From assembly GCA_020440465.1 (NCBI GenBank), contig JAGROB010000004.1, positions 1-36,504 of the forward strand: a stretch of 36,504 nt of DNA. The letters run 5' to 3'. Positions 14,921 through 23,080 of the stretch are shown here, one piece after another. This DNA is from Chlamydiia bacterium (GTDB lineage Bacteria > Chlamydiota > Chlamydiia > Chlamydiales > Parachlamydiaceae). Positions within the stretch are counted from its first letter, which is position 1; each line of letters opens with the position of its first letter. Under the pieces are notes generated by a model, which was given only the letters and a program-made list of their open reading frames with translations, searched no databases and was not told where the DNA came from. Position numbers and translations under genes: made by a program.

Positions 14921-16993
14921 ATGGACCCTACTTATATAAATTTATTACTTAAAAAAATCGAGATAGGACAAAGCCTCAAAAGCTTTAAACTCCCCCCGGC
15001 ATCCTTACCCCAAATCGCCGAGGCGATTTTGGAAGTGGCTGAAGCTCGGAACTCGGAAAAAGAAGCTCCTTTAAGAGCTGAAATTATGAAGCTTGCTGCT
15101 AAAGGGAAGCTAAACTACTCGCAGTTTCAATCTTCCGCTCTCAAGACTCAAGCACTCTTTTTTCAGGCGGAAATAGACCCGGACGAGGCGCTTGTTAACC
15201 TTCATTTAGCCGGCGATTCGGAAACGGAGTTTCAGGTGCTTTTAAGGATTGCCGAGAAAGGAAGCTGGGATTTAATTGAGTACCTGAAATCGAATCCCTT
15301 GAATGACCCCGAAAAGCTAAAGGCTATCCTTTTAAAGCTGGCGTCCACAGATCCCATGGGACTTTTGAACGCCCTTCCCGAGCTGAATTTTAGCGATTCG
15401 AATTTAAGGTTTGAGCTGTTTAAGATATTAGTTCAAAAGTATCCCATTGATTTTGCGAGTTCGCCCGAGAACTTTGAGGCCCTTTCTATGGAAGAAAAGT
15501 GCCGGCTTTTTTGGCTTGGGTTTAGAATTAGATCTTCAATAATCGACACCCCCTTCGGAGGGGAAGTTTACCTTGCAAACAGACAAAACGACCATTTTAT
15601 TGCGGCCTCCCATTTGTTCTTTAAGGATTATACAAAGGCTGAAGCACTCATCGGATCTTTGCCTCAAATAGACACGTCTATTCCCTTTGTCTATAAACAA
15701 AAACTGATACTGGAGATGCTGTTTTTATCGGCGACACAAGAAACGGAAGCACTTGAGTGGCTTAGATCTTCTAAAGTGCTGCTCTCGTTTTTTGAAAAAA
15801 GAGCCCATGAAACTCTTGCCCCTATTTATTTTGACTTTTTTGCCCAGGTCACCGATCCAAGCTTTAGAGATAGGCTCGACGCTTCCTTAAGGGGGCGCTC
15901 CGATAAATTTGCTCCCCTCGCTTTAATCCTGGGGCTTTTTCAGATGAATGGTGTGCGTCCCCCCGAGTCGGGTAAGGTATATCTTGTGGAGCTAAAGGAC
16001 AAAACTCAACTTCAAATCGTGCTAAAGGCTCTTATCTCCCTCTTCAAAACCTATGCTCTATCCGTCGAAGAAAAACAAAACGTACTCCACACCTTGTTTG
16101 AAAAAAATCCGGTAGCAAGAGCTCAGGCCCTGGAAAGCATTTTTTCATTCGGAGAAGCTTCACGACTTAAAGAGAAATTAGCCCCGGAAGTCTTGCTAAA
16201 CCTTCTTTTTAAATCCCTGCTTGAATCCTTAGGCATCTCTTCTCAAGACTTTTCGACGCTTACTTTATACCCCAAAGGACTCCCCTATTTTCCGGTTTAT
16301 GCCAGCCGTTTAGCGACTTTAGATGACAATAATGTCGCTCTTAAAAACTTTGCTTATTTTATGCAGGCGCTTATCGATCAAAATTTTTATGAAAAAAGAA
16401 ACGACCCCAAACTAAATCCCAATTTAGGCGCTTTAACTTCAACTCAACTTTCCCTATGGACTCAAAAACACTCTCCTAAGCCCCTTACCAAGAACGGATA
16501 CTCACTTCAAAATACCGATGATCCCATGGATCTATTTCTATCGGGAACGTATGCAAAATCGTGCTTAAAATTGGACGGCAACCCGGAGTACAGTAAAGGG
16601 CTTTTAGGGTATCTTCTGAATGGAGGCGTAAGACTTCTAGTTATCAAAAATGCCGAAGGCAAAATTAAAGCGCGTACGGTCGTCCGTATTTTATATGACC
16701 AAAAACAAAAGCCTGTTCTTGTGCAAGAAGATGCCTACACTTCAACCGGTTATGAGCCCTTGGAGAAATTACTTCAAGATGCAGCGCTCAATTTAGCTAA
16801 ACAAATGGACATGCCTCTTTTAAGGGAAACGGGTGACGAGCCCTATCCCGAAGACATCATTTCATACGGCAGCTTGGGTGCCTACGAATACTCCGACCTT
16901 TATTATACCCAGATGGGGGAAGTGAGCAAAAACGGCAAATTTCGCCTTAAGAACCTTTTCAAAGTCCAAATCGAGCCTGATAAAACTTCTTAA
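14921..16993 (+). CDS. Large unknown protein, helical N-terminal region and conserved-looking C-terminal domain
   Basis: I do not recognise a named family for this 690-residue protein. There is no signal peptide or membrane segment. Residues 1-500 are leucine- and charge-rich and probably alpha-helical (repeat-like, for example 80-180). The C-terminal part, about 532-640, has a compact pattern: DDPMDLFLSGTYAKSCLKLD, GLLGYLLNGGVRLLVIKNAE, KARTVVRILYD, PVLVQEDAYTS. I associate this pattern with C-terminal domains of large uncharacterised proteins in environmental Chlamydiae and some Planctomycetes, but could not check it. It starts without a clear ribosome site, 59 bases from the divergent kinase gene, and is followed by a strong hairpin. 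A secreted effector is possible, not shown. Confidence 0.6.
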   Translation: MDPTYINLLLKKIEIGQSLKSFKLPPASLPQIAEAILEVAEARNSEKEAPLRAEIMKLAAKGKLNYSQFQSSALKTQALFFQAEIDPDEALVNLHLAGDSETEFQVLLRIAEKGSWDLIEYLKSNPLNDPEKLKAILLKLASTDPMGLLNALPELNFSDSNLRFELFKILVQKYPIDFASSPENFEALSMEEKCRLFWLGFRIRSSIIDTPFGGEVYLANRQNDHFIAASHLFFKDYTKAEALIGSLPQIDTSIPFVYKQKLILEMLFLSATQETEALEWLRSSKVLLSFFEKRAHETLAPIYFDFFAQVTDPSFRDRLDASLRGRSDKFAPLALILGLFQMNGVRPPESGKVYLVELKDKTQLQIVLKALISLFKTYALSVEEKQNVLHTLFEKNPVARAQALESIFSFGEASRLKEKLAPEVLLNLLFKSLLESLGISSQDFSTLTLYPKGLPYFPVYASRLATLDDNNVALKNFAYFMQALIDQNFYEKRNDPKLNPNLGALTSTQLSLWTQKHSPKPLTKNGYSLQNTDDPMDLFLSGTYAKSCLKLDGNPEYSKGLLGYLLNGGVRLLVIKNAEGKIKARTVVRILYDQKQKPVLVQEDAYTSTGYEPLEKLLQDAALNLAKQMDMPLLRETGDEPYPEDIISYGSLGAYEYSDLYYTQMGEVSKNGKFRLKNLFKVQIEPDKTS

Positions 16994-17073
16994 TCCAGAG
17001 AAATTCATTTGGAATGCGCTGACTTGTCACCCCGCCACAAAGACTGGACATTTATTAATTATGCGAGGATAAA

Positions 17074-17137
17074 AACGATATCTCTAATCAGGTTAACACC
17101 TTAAAAATTGGACGTTAAACTGATTAGAGATATCGTT
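17074..17137. terminator. Strong hairpin between convergent genes (probable bidirectional terminator)
   Basis: The arms 17074-17097 and 17114-17137 are 24 bases each and pair with one mismatch, with a 16-base loop. The core is AACGATATCTCTAATCAG and its complement. Read on the minus strand the stem is followed by TTTTTATCC, a good U tract for ending the ATPase transcript. On the plus strand the following bases are CTTATT, weaker. It sits between the 690-residue gene and the ATPase stop at 17142. Confidence 0.7.
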
Positions 17138-17141
17138 CTTA

Positions 17142-19388
17142 TTAGCGACGAGCGTTGGCCATCACCATCAAACTACTTGTGAGCATGGCGAAGGTCGCAA
17201 AAATCGGACCCAGAAAGCCAAAGGCGGCAAGTCCCATGCCGATGACATTATAAAAAAAAGCCCAAAACAGATTTTGCCGAATCCTTCGTCGTCCTTTTTT
17301 AGCGATATCCCTTAATTGAATCAGCACATCTAAAGATGGGGTCGTCAAAATAATATCGGACGCCGCTTGCGCTAAGCCAAGGGATGAGTGGACCGCGATC
17401 CCGACATCCGCTTGGGCAATTGCCGGAGCATCGTTCAAACCATCCCCCACGAAGGCAAGCTTTAAATTCGATGACTTAATCACCGCTTGTTTCTCCAACG
17501 GTTTTAAGGGAGCATACACTTTTGAAATCCCAAGCGTCTTTGCCAAACCTTCGGCGATTTCCTTTTTATCCCCCGACAAAAGCCAGGTCGTTTTAAATTG
17601 GCTAAGCACATCTTTCGCTTCCGGTTTCACTTTATCTTGAAAGGTAAGTCGATGGCTTTTACCCCCATTAAAAAACCAGCACTCTTGAGACGTATCGAAA
17701 GTCTTTAAACCTTTAACCCCATTTGCTTCTAAAAAGGCCTCTGATCCCAAATAAACCGGCGATTGATTTAAGCTCGCTTTAATCCCTTCCCCTTGAGTTT
17801 CAAAAACGGACGTAAAAATCGCCCCTTCCCCCTGAATCACCTCTGAAATGGCTCTTGAAAGAGGGTGCAGCGATAACAAAGCGATCCCTTTTAAAACCTT
17901 TAGCTCTTCTTGAGACAAGCGATCAAGGCCCCTTACGATCAAATTCCCCTCCGTCAAAGTCCCCGTTTTATCAAAGGCCCAAACGTCTATCTCCGGCAAT
18001 TTAAATAAAGCCGCGCGGTTTCTTAAAATTGCCCCTGCTTTGGCAATTCGCCGGATCATATAAAACTCTACTAAGGGAGCGGCAATCCCGATCGCACAGG
18101 GACAAGAGATCAAAAGCACGGCAAGCGTTCGTGAAACGGAGCCCGAAAAAAAATAAACAGCCAAAGCTAAAACTAAAACAACGGGCACAAACGCTCGTAC
18201 GATCGGATCTAACACCCGGATATATTGCGCTTTATGCTCTAAATTGACTTTGCACGCCTCGATCATGCGGTTTAAAACGGACTCCTTGCCGTCCACTTTA
18301 ATCTCAAGCCGACCCGTCTCTAAGATTCCCCCCGCCTCTACTAAATCCCCCGTCTGTTTGTTTACGGGAACGCTCTCCCCCGTGATAGCCGATTCGTTCA
18401 CCCACGCTTCACCCAAGGCGATCTGTCCATCCAGGGGGATTCTTTCTCCCGCAACACATTCGATCAAATCGCCCTTTTCGACCGCTTTAACCGAGATAAA
18501 AACCCCGTTTTTACGCACTCTTTGGGGTAAACTCCTCGCAAGCTCATAAAACGCTTCTTTGGACGTCATCTTTGCTTTGGACTCTATCAGCTTCCCCCAC
18601 AAGACAAACGCCACTATCACCGTGAGTGTGTCGAAGTAAACTTCCGTGCTTCCTTTCAGCAAATTAGAGGTCGATAATAAAAAAGAGGCGCTCACCCCCA
18701 AGACGACCAGCGTTTCCATCCCCCAAAGCGCGGTCTTCATGCCGGTCCAAAACCTTCGAAAAATGGGCGTCATGGAGTAGGCTAAGACGGGAATCGAAAA
18801 GAGGAAAGAAAGCCATGCCAACCAGACACTCACTCCTTCCGGCTCAAAGTCAAAGTAGCTCGCGTAAATGGGATACGAAAACATCATGACGTTAAGGGAA
18901 CAAAAGGCAGCGATATAAAACCTTGTCGACAGCGCCTTATCCCCCTTTTTATTCAGCACATCCTCTAATAAAACGGGCTGGTAGCCAAGGCTGTGAATAA
19001 AGGAAAACAGCGTCTCTTGACTTATCTTTTTGGGGTCATACTCAACGGAGGCAAGATCGGTGGCATAATCGACTTTAGTCGTTAAAATCCCTTTTTGCCG
19101 AGGCAAAAGCATCTCAATCACTTCGGCGCAGCTGGGACACCACATCTCGCGGACTTCGAAAACGACTCGCTTGACTTCGTCGGCGGTCTTGATTTGCGCT
19201 TTAAGATTTGGGTTAGAAATTAGCCCGGAGGCCAAGGCCTGCTTAAATACGGGGTGGCTTTCCCACGTCTCAAGCCCCCCTCTTGCCGACAACAAGTGCC
19301 AGACGGTTCGGCAGCCGGCACAGCAAAAATTGCGATCTTGCTCAACAATATGTTTGTCGCTTTGAAGTCCGCAAAGCTCGCAATTCAT
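17142..19388 (-). CDS. P1B-type heavy-metal ATPase, CcoI/FixI-like (copper)
   Basis: The 748-residue protein has an N-terminal cysteine cluster (C3, C6, C22, C23, C26; pattern CELC and CCAGC) typical of the FixI/CcoI subgroup. Next comes an HMA-like domain with CPSC at 84-87, then about eight membrane segments. The ion-path motif SCPCAIGIAAPL is near 430, the phosphorylation site FDKTGTLTEG near 474, and GDGLNDAPAIAQADVGIAV follows. CcoI-type ATPases supply copper for cbb3 oxidase assembly; CPC motifs fit Cu(I). It starts in an ATGA overlap with asd, so it ends a ssb-pepA-asd-ATPase run. No cytochrome oxidase gene is in the window, so the oxidase link is family knowledge only. Confidence 0.88.
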   Translation of the reverse strand: MNCELCGLQSDKHIVEQDRNFCCAGCRTVWHLLSARGGLETWESHPVFKQALASGLISNPNLKAQIKTADEVKRVVFEVREMWCPSCAEVIEMLLPRQKGILTTKVDYATDLASVEYDPKKISQETLFSFIHSLGYQPVLLEDVLNKKGDKALSTRFYIAAFCSLNVMMFSYPIYASYFDFEPEGVSVWLAWLSFLFSIPVLAYSMTPIFRRFWTGMKTALWGMETLVVLGVSASFLLSTSNLLKGSTEVYFDTLTVIVAFVLWGKLIESKAKMTSKEAFYELARSLPQRVRKNGVFISVKAVEKGDLIECVAGERIPLDGQIALGEAWVNESAITGESVPVNKQTGDLVEAGGILETGRLEIKVDGKESVLNRMIEACKVNLEHKAQYIRVLDPIVRAFVPVVLVLALAVYFFSGSVSRTLAVLLISCPCAIGIAAPLVEFYMIRRIAKAGAILRNRAALFKLPEIDVWAFDKTGTLTEGNLIVRGLDRLSQEELKVLKGIALLSLHPLSRAISEVIQGEGAIFTSVFETQGEGIKASLNQSPVYLGSEAFLEANGVKGLKTFDTSQECWFFNGGKSHRLTFQDKVKPEAKDVLSQFKTTWLLSGDKKEIAEGLAKTLGISKVYAPLKPLEKQAVIKSSNLKLAFVGDGLNDAPAIAQADVGIAVHSSLGLAQAASDIILTTPSLDVLIQLRDIAKKGRRRIRQNLFWAFFYNVIGMGLAAFGFLGPIFATFAMLTSSLMVMANARR

Positions 19389-20431
19389 TCAGGGCGGGGC
19401 GCCAGGTCGCCCCGTCCAGAGCGGAGCCAGGGCTCCGCACTCCAAAAATCTTGATGCATAAGCTCTGCGATGAGGAGGCTTCCCCCGGCGGCGCCGCGAA
19501 GCGTATTATGCCCCATCAGCGTAAACTTATAGTCTAACACGGGACACGGCTGAATCTGTCCGATATGAACCGCCATGCCTTTGTCTAAATTTCTGTGGCG
19601 ACGGGGCTGGGGAGAAAACGGATCGTCATGGATCCAAAGGGGCTTTTCTGGCGCTGTCGGAAGGTTTAGCGGCTTTAACTCATGAAAGGCTTCTTTCAGC
19701 TGGGCAAGGGTCGGTTTAATCCGAAACTCAACGGAAACACACTCCGTATGCCCATCGAAAACGGGTACACGGTTGCACTGCGCGCTTAAGGTGATAGAGG
19801 CGGGCTTATCCTTCGTCCCTAAGATTTTCACGATCTCCTCTTCCATCTTCTCTTCTTCATCGGGAATATGAGGAATGATGTTATCCAAAATTTCCATGGA
19901 GGAGACGCCGGGATAACCGGCTCCCGAAATCGCTTGCATCGTGACCACATGGGCTCTTAAGACTCCAAACCGCTCGTGAAGCGGTTTTAAAGCCATAGAA
20001 AGGGCGATAATCGAGCAGTTGGGGTTGGTTACAATATTTGTTGAATAACTGGAAAGCTGATCTCCGTTTACCTCCGGAACGATTAAGGCCACATCGGGAT
20101 CCATTCGGTGATTCTTTGCGTTAGAGATCACTTTATGCCCTTTTGAAGCCCAATAACTTTCCACCTCTAAAGCGCAAGAGGAATCCAAAGCGGAAAACAA
20201 AAGTTTCGGGGCTTTTTCGTCATAACAAGTGTAAACCGGCTTTGACTCCATTTCAGGAGTCAAAGGGGTATCCATCAACCACTTGACCGCCTCTTTATAT
20301 GGCTTGCCGGCCGATTTTTCGGATGCGGCTAAAAATACCGGCTCGAACCATGGATGGCAATCTAACAGCTGGTAAAACCTTTGTCCTACGGTTCCTGTCG
20401 CACCTAAAATGCCTACCGGTATTTTTGTCAT
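19385..20431 (-). CDS. asd: Aspartate-semialdehyde dehydrogenase (archaeal/fungal type), with repeat-derived C-terminus
   Basis: Asd reduces aspartyl phosphate to aspartate semialdehyde, feeding lysine/diaminopimelate, threonine and methionine. The 348-residue protein has GILGATGTVGQRFYQLL with the NADP loop and the catalytic cysteine in TNPNCSIIALSM. TMQAISGAGYPGV and the catalytic-His region VFDGHTECVSVEF follow. These segments fit the archaeal/fungal branch (compare Methanocaldococcus) better than the E. coli type. Family proteins end soon after HNTLRGAAGGSLLIAEL. Here about 20 extra residues, FWSAEPWLRSGRGDLAPRPE, follow and are encoded by a dispersed hairpin repeat (19393-19447). The stop overlaps the ATPase ATG (ATGA); the start overlaps pepA by 4 bases. 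Confidence 0.93.
   Translation of the reverse strand: MTKIPVGILGATGTVGQRFYQLLDCHPWFEPVFLAASEKSAGKPYKEAVKWLMDTPLTPEMESKPVYTCYDEKAPKLLFSALDSSCALEVESYWASKGHKVISNAKNHRMDPDVALIVPEVNGDQLSSYSTNIVTNPNCSIIALSMALKPLHERFGVLRAHVVTMQAISGAGYPGVSSMEILDNIIPHIPDEEEKMEEEIVKILGTKDKPASITLSAQCNRVPVFDGHTECVSVEFRIKPTLAQLKEAFHELKPLNLPTAPEKPLWIHDDPFSPQPRRHRNLDKGMAVHIGQIQPCPVLDYKFTLMGHNTLRGAAGGSLLIAELMHQDFWSAEPWLRSGRGDLAPRPE
19393..19447. repeat. Dispersed two-hairpin GC-rich repeat, copy 1 (inside asd 3' end)
   Basis: This 55-base element contains GGGGCG-ccaggt-CGCCCC and GCGGAGCC-ag-GGCTCCGC hairpins in tandem, ending in CACTCCAAAA. A second copy is at 33520-33575. On the minus strand it encodes the last residues of Asd in frame, and its end lies 5 bases from the ATPase start. 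Confidence 0.85.
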
Positions 20432-21816
20432 ACGTGCCTTAGATACTCCACTAAAAGCCGGACACCGATGCCCGTCGCAAACTTGGGATAGTAGCGCTTT
20501 TCGGAAGTTATGAAAGCAGAAGGTGCCATATCAAGGTGCGCCCAGGGGGTATCTCCGATAAAAGCTTCTAAAAACAAAGCCGCTGTAATCGCGCCGGCTA
20601 AACGTCCTTTTCCGATATTACAGATATCTGCGACATCGGACTTAAGCTCTTCTTTGTACTCTTCGATTAAAGGGAAGCGAAACGCTCTTTCAAACGTCTC
20701 CATGCCCGCATTGACAAGCGAGTCCGCGAGAGCGTCATTATTCGAAAACAAGCCCATTCCTTCATCCCCGATCGCCACTCTCATCGCGCCTGTTAAAGTA
20801 GCACAGTCGATGATTTGGGTCGGTTTTACGTGCTTTTTAGCCCATGAAATCGCATCTGCTAAGATCAAGCGACCCTCGGCATCAGTATTGCCTATCTCAA
20901 CGCTTTTTCCGGAGTGAGAAGGGTATACACTCCCCGGCTTGTAGCTGCCGGAGCCGATAGCGTTTTCCACTGTGGGAACAACAACGGATAAATTGACCTT
21001 TAGCTTTAGCTCTTTTGCGGCTTTAAAAGCGCCCAAAACGGCCGCCGCGCCCCCCATATCGGCTTTCATGGTCTCCATGCTCACCGATTTTAAGTTTAAG
21101 CCGCCGGTGTCGTACGTCACCCCTTTTCCGATTAAACAGATCTTTTCCTTAGACTTGGGATTTCCCCGGTATTCTAACGCGATTAAATAAGGTTCGTGAA
21201 CAGAACCTTTCGAGACGGCGAGCATCAGCCCCATTTTCTCCTTTTTTAATGCGGCTTTATTCAGCACTTTTCCGGAACCAAGCTTTTTCGCCTCTTTAGC
21301 CAGCACATCGGGAGTGATCTCATCGGCATCGCCGTTAACTAAGTCTCTTGCGAAATTAACCGCCTGAAAAAGTGTTTCCGTCTCCGGCTTTACCCCTTTT
21401 AGCCCAATTTCTTGTAAAAGGCCCTTGGGCTCTTGTTGATACTTGCCAAAGTGGTAGTTCGAAAACAAAATCCCTTCTGCGGCCCCCTCTATCACCTGCG
21501 ATTGGGATAGACCATCGATTTTAGGAGGATCGATAGTGAGTGACTTCAGCTTCTTTTTTATCGCCGCCTTAGCAAGCGCACCATAAGAGCGGCGCAGTGT
21601 CTCTTTCGTTACTTTTTCGGGATCGCCTAATCCCACCAAGGCAAGTCTTGTCTTTGTTTTTTCGGGATAGAGAAATAATACCTCTCCCACATCCCCTTTA
21701 AAGTCAGCCTGGGCCGACTCAGGAACTTTTGCGGAATCCCCTTTAAAAACGGGGATCGCTTCCGCATCGGGATTTTTAACCTTAGAGACGAATAAAGATT
21801 TAGAATGGGAGGGCAT
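20428..21816 (-). CDS. pepA: Cytosol (leucyl) aminopeptidase, M17 family
   Basis: PepA removes N-terminal amino acids in the cytoplasm using two metal ions. The C-terminal catalytic domain shows CLIGKGVTYDTGGLNLKS, METMKADMGGAAAVLGA and the signature NTDAEGRLILADAISWAKK, which hold the metal-binding Lys, Asp and Glu residues. The N-terminal domain (about 1-150) is the less conserved regulatory/DNA-binding-like part. A frame open up to an ATG at 21840 exists, but ATG 21816 has a good ribosome site (GAGGAAGAAG just before it), giving 462 residues, close to the family norm. It overlaps the ssb 3' end by 17 bases and asd by 4 bases. ssb-pepA adjacency is as in C. trachomatis. Confidence 0.93.
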   Translation of the reverse strand: MPSHSKSLFVSKVKNPDAEAIPVFKGDSAKVPESAQADFKGDVGEVLFLYPEKTKTRLALVGLGDPEKVTKETLRRSYGALAKAAIKKKLKSLTIDPPKIDGLSQSQVIEGAAEGILFSNYHFGKYQQEPKGLLQEIGLKGVKPETETLFQAVNFARDLVNGDADEITPDVLAKEAKKLGSGKVLNKAALKKEKMGLMLAVSKGSVHEPYLIALEYRGNPKSKEKICLIGKGVTYDTGGLNLKSVSMETMKADMGGAAAVLGAFKAAKELKLKVNLSVVVPTVENAIGSGSYKPGSVYPSHSGKSVEIGNTDAEGRLILADAISWAKKHVKPTQIIDCATLTGAMRVAIGDEGMGLFSNNDALADSLVNAGMETFERAFRFPLIEEYKEELKSDVADICNIGKGRLAGAITAALFLEAFIGDTPWAHLDMAPSAFITSEKRYYPKFATGIGVRLLVEYLRHV

Positions 21817-22252
21817 CTTCTTCCTCGTAAGAGCTTTCATCTTGAGGCTGGGACGTATAAGAACCTCTCATTGGTTCCGGTTGGCTTGGGGCAGAGTTTT
21901 GTCCATAGGAGCTAGTTGGAGCCCCATTTTCTTGGCTATTGCCTTTTCCGAAGGGGCTAAAACTGATATTCCACGCAGTAATCTCTCTTGAAACTTGAGG
22001 ACGCCCTTCCTTGTCCGTGTAGATACCGGTATCCAAATCACCGACTACCATGACGGCGCTTCCTTTTTTCATGTAAGGAAGCATCTTATCGAACTGATCG
22101 CCCCAGATGGTCACACGATACCACAAAGTGATATCTTCCCCCTTCTTTCGCTTGTTAATCGCCACTGAAAAGCTTGTAACTTTCTTGCCGTCTTGCGTAT
22201 AGCGTGTCTCGGGATCTTTTCCCAAGTGCCCAGCGATCTGAATGTAGTGCAT
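21800..22252 (-). CDS. ssb: Single-stranded DNA-binding protein
   Basis: SSB coats single-stranded DNA in replication, repair and recombination. The 150-residue protein has an N-terminal OB fold (about 1-105): HYIQIAGHLGKDPETRYTQD, VTSFSVAINKRKKGEDITLW, then VTIWGDQFDKMLPYMKKGSA. A flexible Gly/Ser/Gln/Pro-rich linker follows and the acidic tip is EEEDALPF, the partner-binding tail (usually DDIPF). Length is normal. A ribosome site AGAGGAAA precedes the ATG. It is the first gene of the ssb-pepA-asd-ATPase run and has a recognisable promoter upstream. Confidence 0.95.
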   Translation of the reverse strand: MHYIQIAGHLGKDPETRYTQDGKKVTSFSVAINKRKKGEDITLWYRVTIWGDQFDKMLPYMKKGSAVMVVGDLDTGIYTDKEGRPQVSREITAWNISFSPFGKGNSQENGAPTSSYGQNSAPSQPEPMRGSYTSQPQDESSYEEEDALPF

Positions 22253-22286
22253 AATTTTCCTCTAAGGTTGAATCTTCGAAACCTTA

Positions 22287-22315
22287 AGTGTAAGGAGATC
22301 GTCTCATATTTTCAA
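22287..22315 (-). promoter_or_regulatory. Putative promoter of the ssb-pepA-asd-ATPase run
   Basis: On the minus strand TTGAAA (22310-22315) is followed after 17 bases by TACACT (22287-22292). It lies about 35 bases upstream of the ssb ATG and downstream of the slc1 terminator, so it would start a separate transcript. A small CCTGCC/GGCAGG hairpin (22342-22361) lies upstream of it. Confidence 0.5.
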
Positions 22316-22381
22316 GACGGAGTTTTTATCCAAAGATAAAACCTGCCCTTGATCTGGCAGGAGCAAGTTATTTTAAAGCAC

Positions 22382-22418
22382 AAAAAAACCCCAGCAATTT
22401 TAACAATTGATGGGGTTT
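22382..22418 (-). terminator. Rho-independent terminator of slc1
   Basis: On the minus strand AAACCCCA (22411-22418) and TGGGGTTT (22386-22393) form a stem, extended by CAATT/AATTG, followed by a run of T. It lies 16 bases past the slc1 stop. This is a textbook intrinsic terminator. Confidence 0.85.
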
Positions 22419-22433
22419 AACAAGAAAGCTCGG

Positions 22434-22970
22434 TTAAATCTTAATGAAGCCTTGTCCAGGTCCGCCAGGTCCGCCCTGAGGCTTACCTTGGCCGCCAGGT
22501 TGTCCACCGGGCTGACGCTGATGAGCGCTAGGTGCGGAAGGAGACTCTTCTCTACCTTCGGAAAGGTCGCGGCAGATTTTACGCCACTTTTCAACAGTTT
22601 CCACATAAAGTGGAGCGAAAGCTCTTAAGGCAGATGAAACCGCATGCTCCATATCGAGCGTGCAGTGAATCAAAATCAGCTCTTCTTTCACCGCAACTCC
22701 GGCACCGCCACCGGCCATCTGTCCGCCAAGCATAGAACCCTCCAAGAGTCTTTCATAAAGCTTCAAACGGGTTTTATCATCTCTGGGTAGTCCATCAAGC
22801 AGAGGCGAGTACATGTAAAGACGTTTAGAGTTAGGCTCGTAGGTAAGGTGAAGAGAAAATTCATCATCAATCCCCAGAATACAAGTATTATTTTCATCAA
22901 ACTCAAGCCCTTCTAGACCCAGTTCCTTACCAAACTCCTTCAAGTTGGCTTTAGCATTTTCAATCGACAT
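22434..22970 (-). CDS. slc1: CesT-family type III secretion chaperone (Slc1 homologue)
   Basis: The 178-residue protein has a CesT-like domain: an N-terminal helix SIENAKANLKEFGKELGLEG, then strands LEFDENNTCILGIDDEFSLH and LTYEPNSKRLYMYSPLLDGL. Helices around RLKLYERLLEGSMLGGQMAG and EHAVSSALRAFAPLYVETVE follow. Class I chaperones of this type bind effectors before type III secretion. Its place between glgX and ssb matches C. trachomatis Slc1 (CT043), the chaperone of Tarp and other early effectors. ATG 22970 is chosen over 22988 because of a GGAGG site 4 bases upstream. The tail from about 145 is Gln/Gly/Pro-rich low complexity (PGGQPGGQGKPQGGPGGPG), which I do not recall in Chlamydia Slc1. 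Confidence 0.87.
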   Translation of the reverse strand: MSIENAKANLKEFGKELGLEGLEFDENNTCILGIDDEFSLHLTYEPNSKRLYMYSPLLDGLPRDDKTRLKLYERLLEGSMLGGQMAGGGAGVAVKEELILIHCTLDMEHAVSSALRAFAPLYVETVEKWRKICRDLSEGREESPSAPSAHQRQPGGQPGGQGKPQGGPGGPGQGFIKI

Positions 22971-23080
22971 ATGTCCTCCATCTATCACTCTAGAATGAGC
23001 ATTTTTAACTTAAAAGTAAACCTTTAGAAACTATTATAACCTATCTTGATTTTTTGGTAAGAGCCAAGTATCTAAAGGGA

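Noticed and set aside
19254-19537. Plus-strand open frames over the asd-ATPase junction
   Set aside because: They run antisense to two clear enzymes and owe their length to the GC-rich repeat; no family motif is present.
22971-23080. Promoters for the divergent slc1 and glgX genes
   Set aside because: TATAAT-like boxes exist around 23032-23040, but no -35 box at 16-18 bases was found for either strand, so no call was made.
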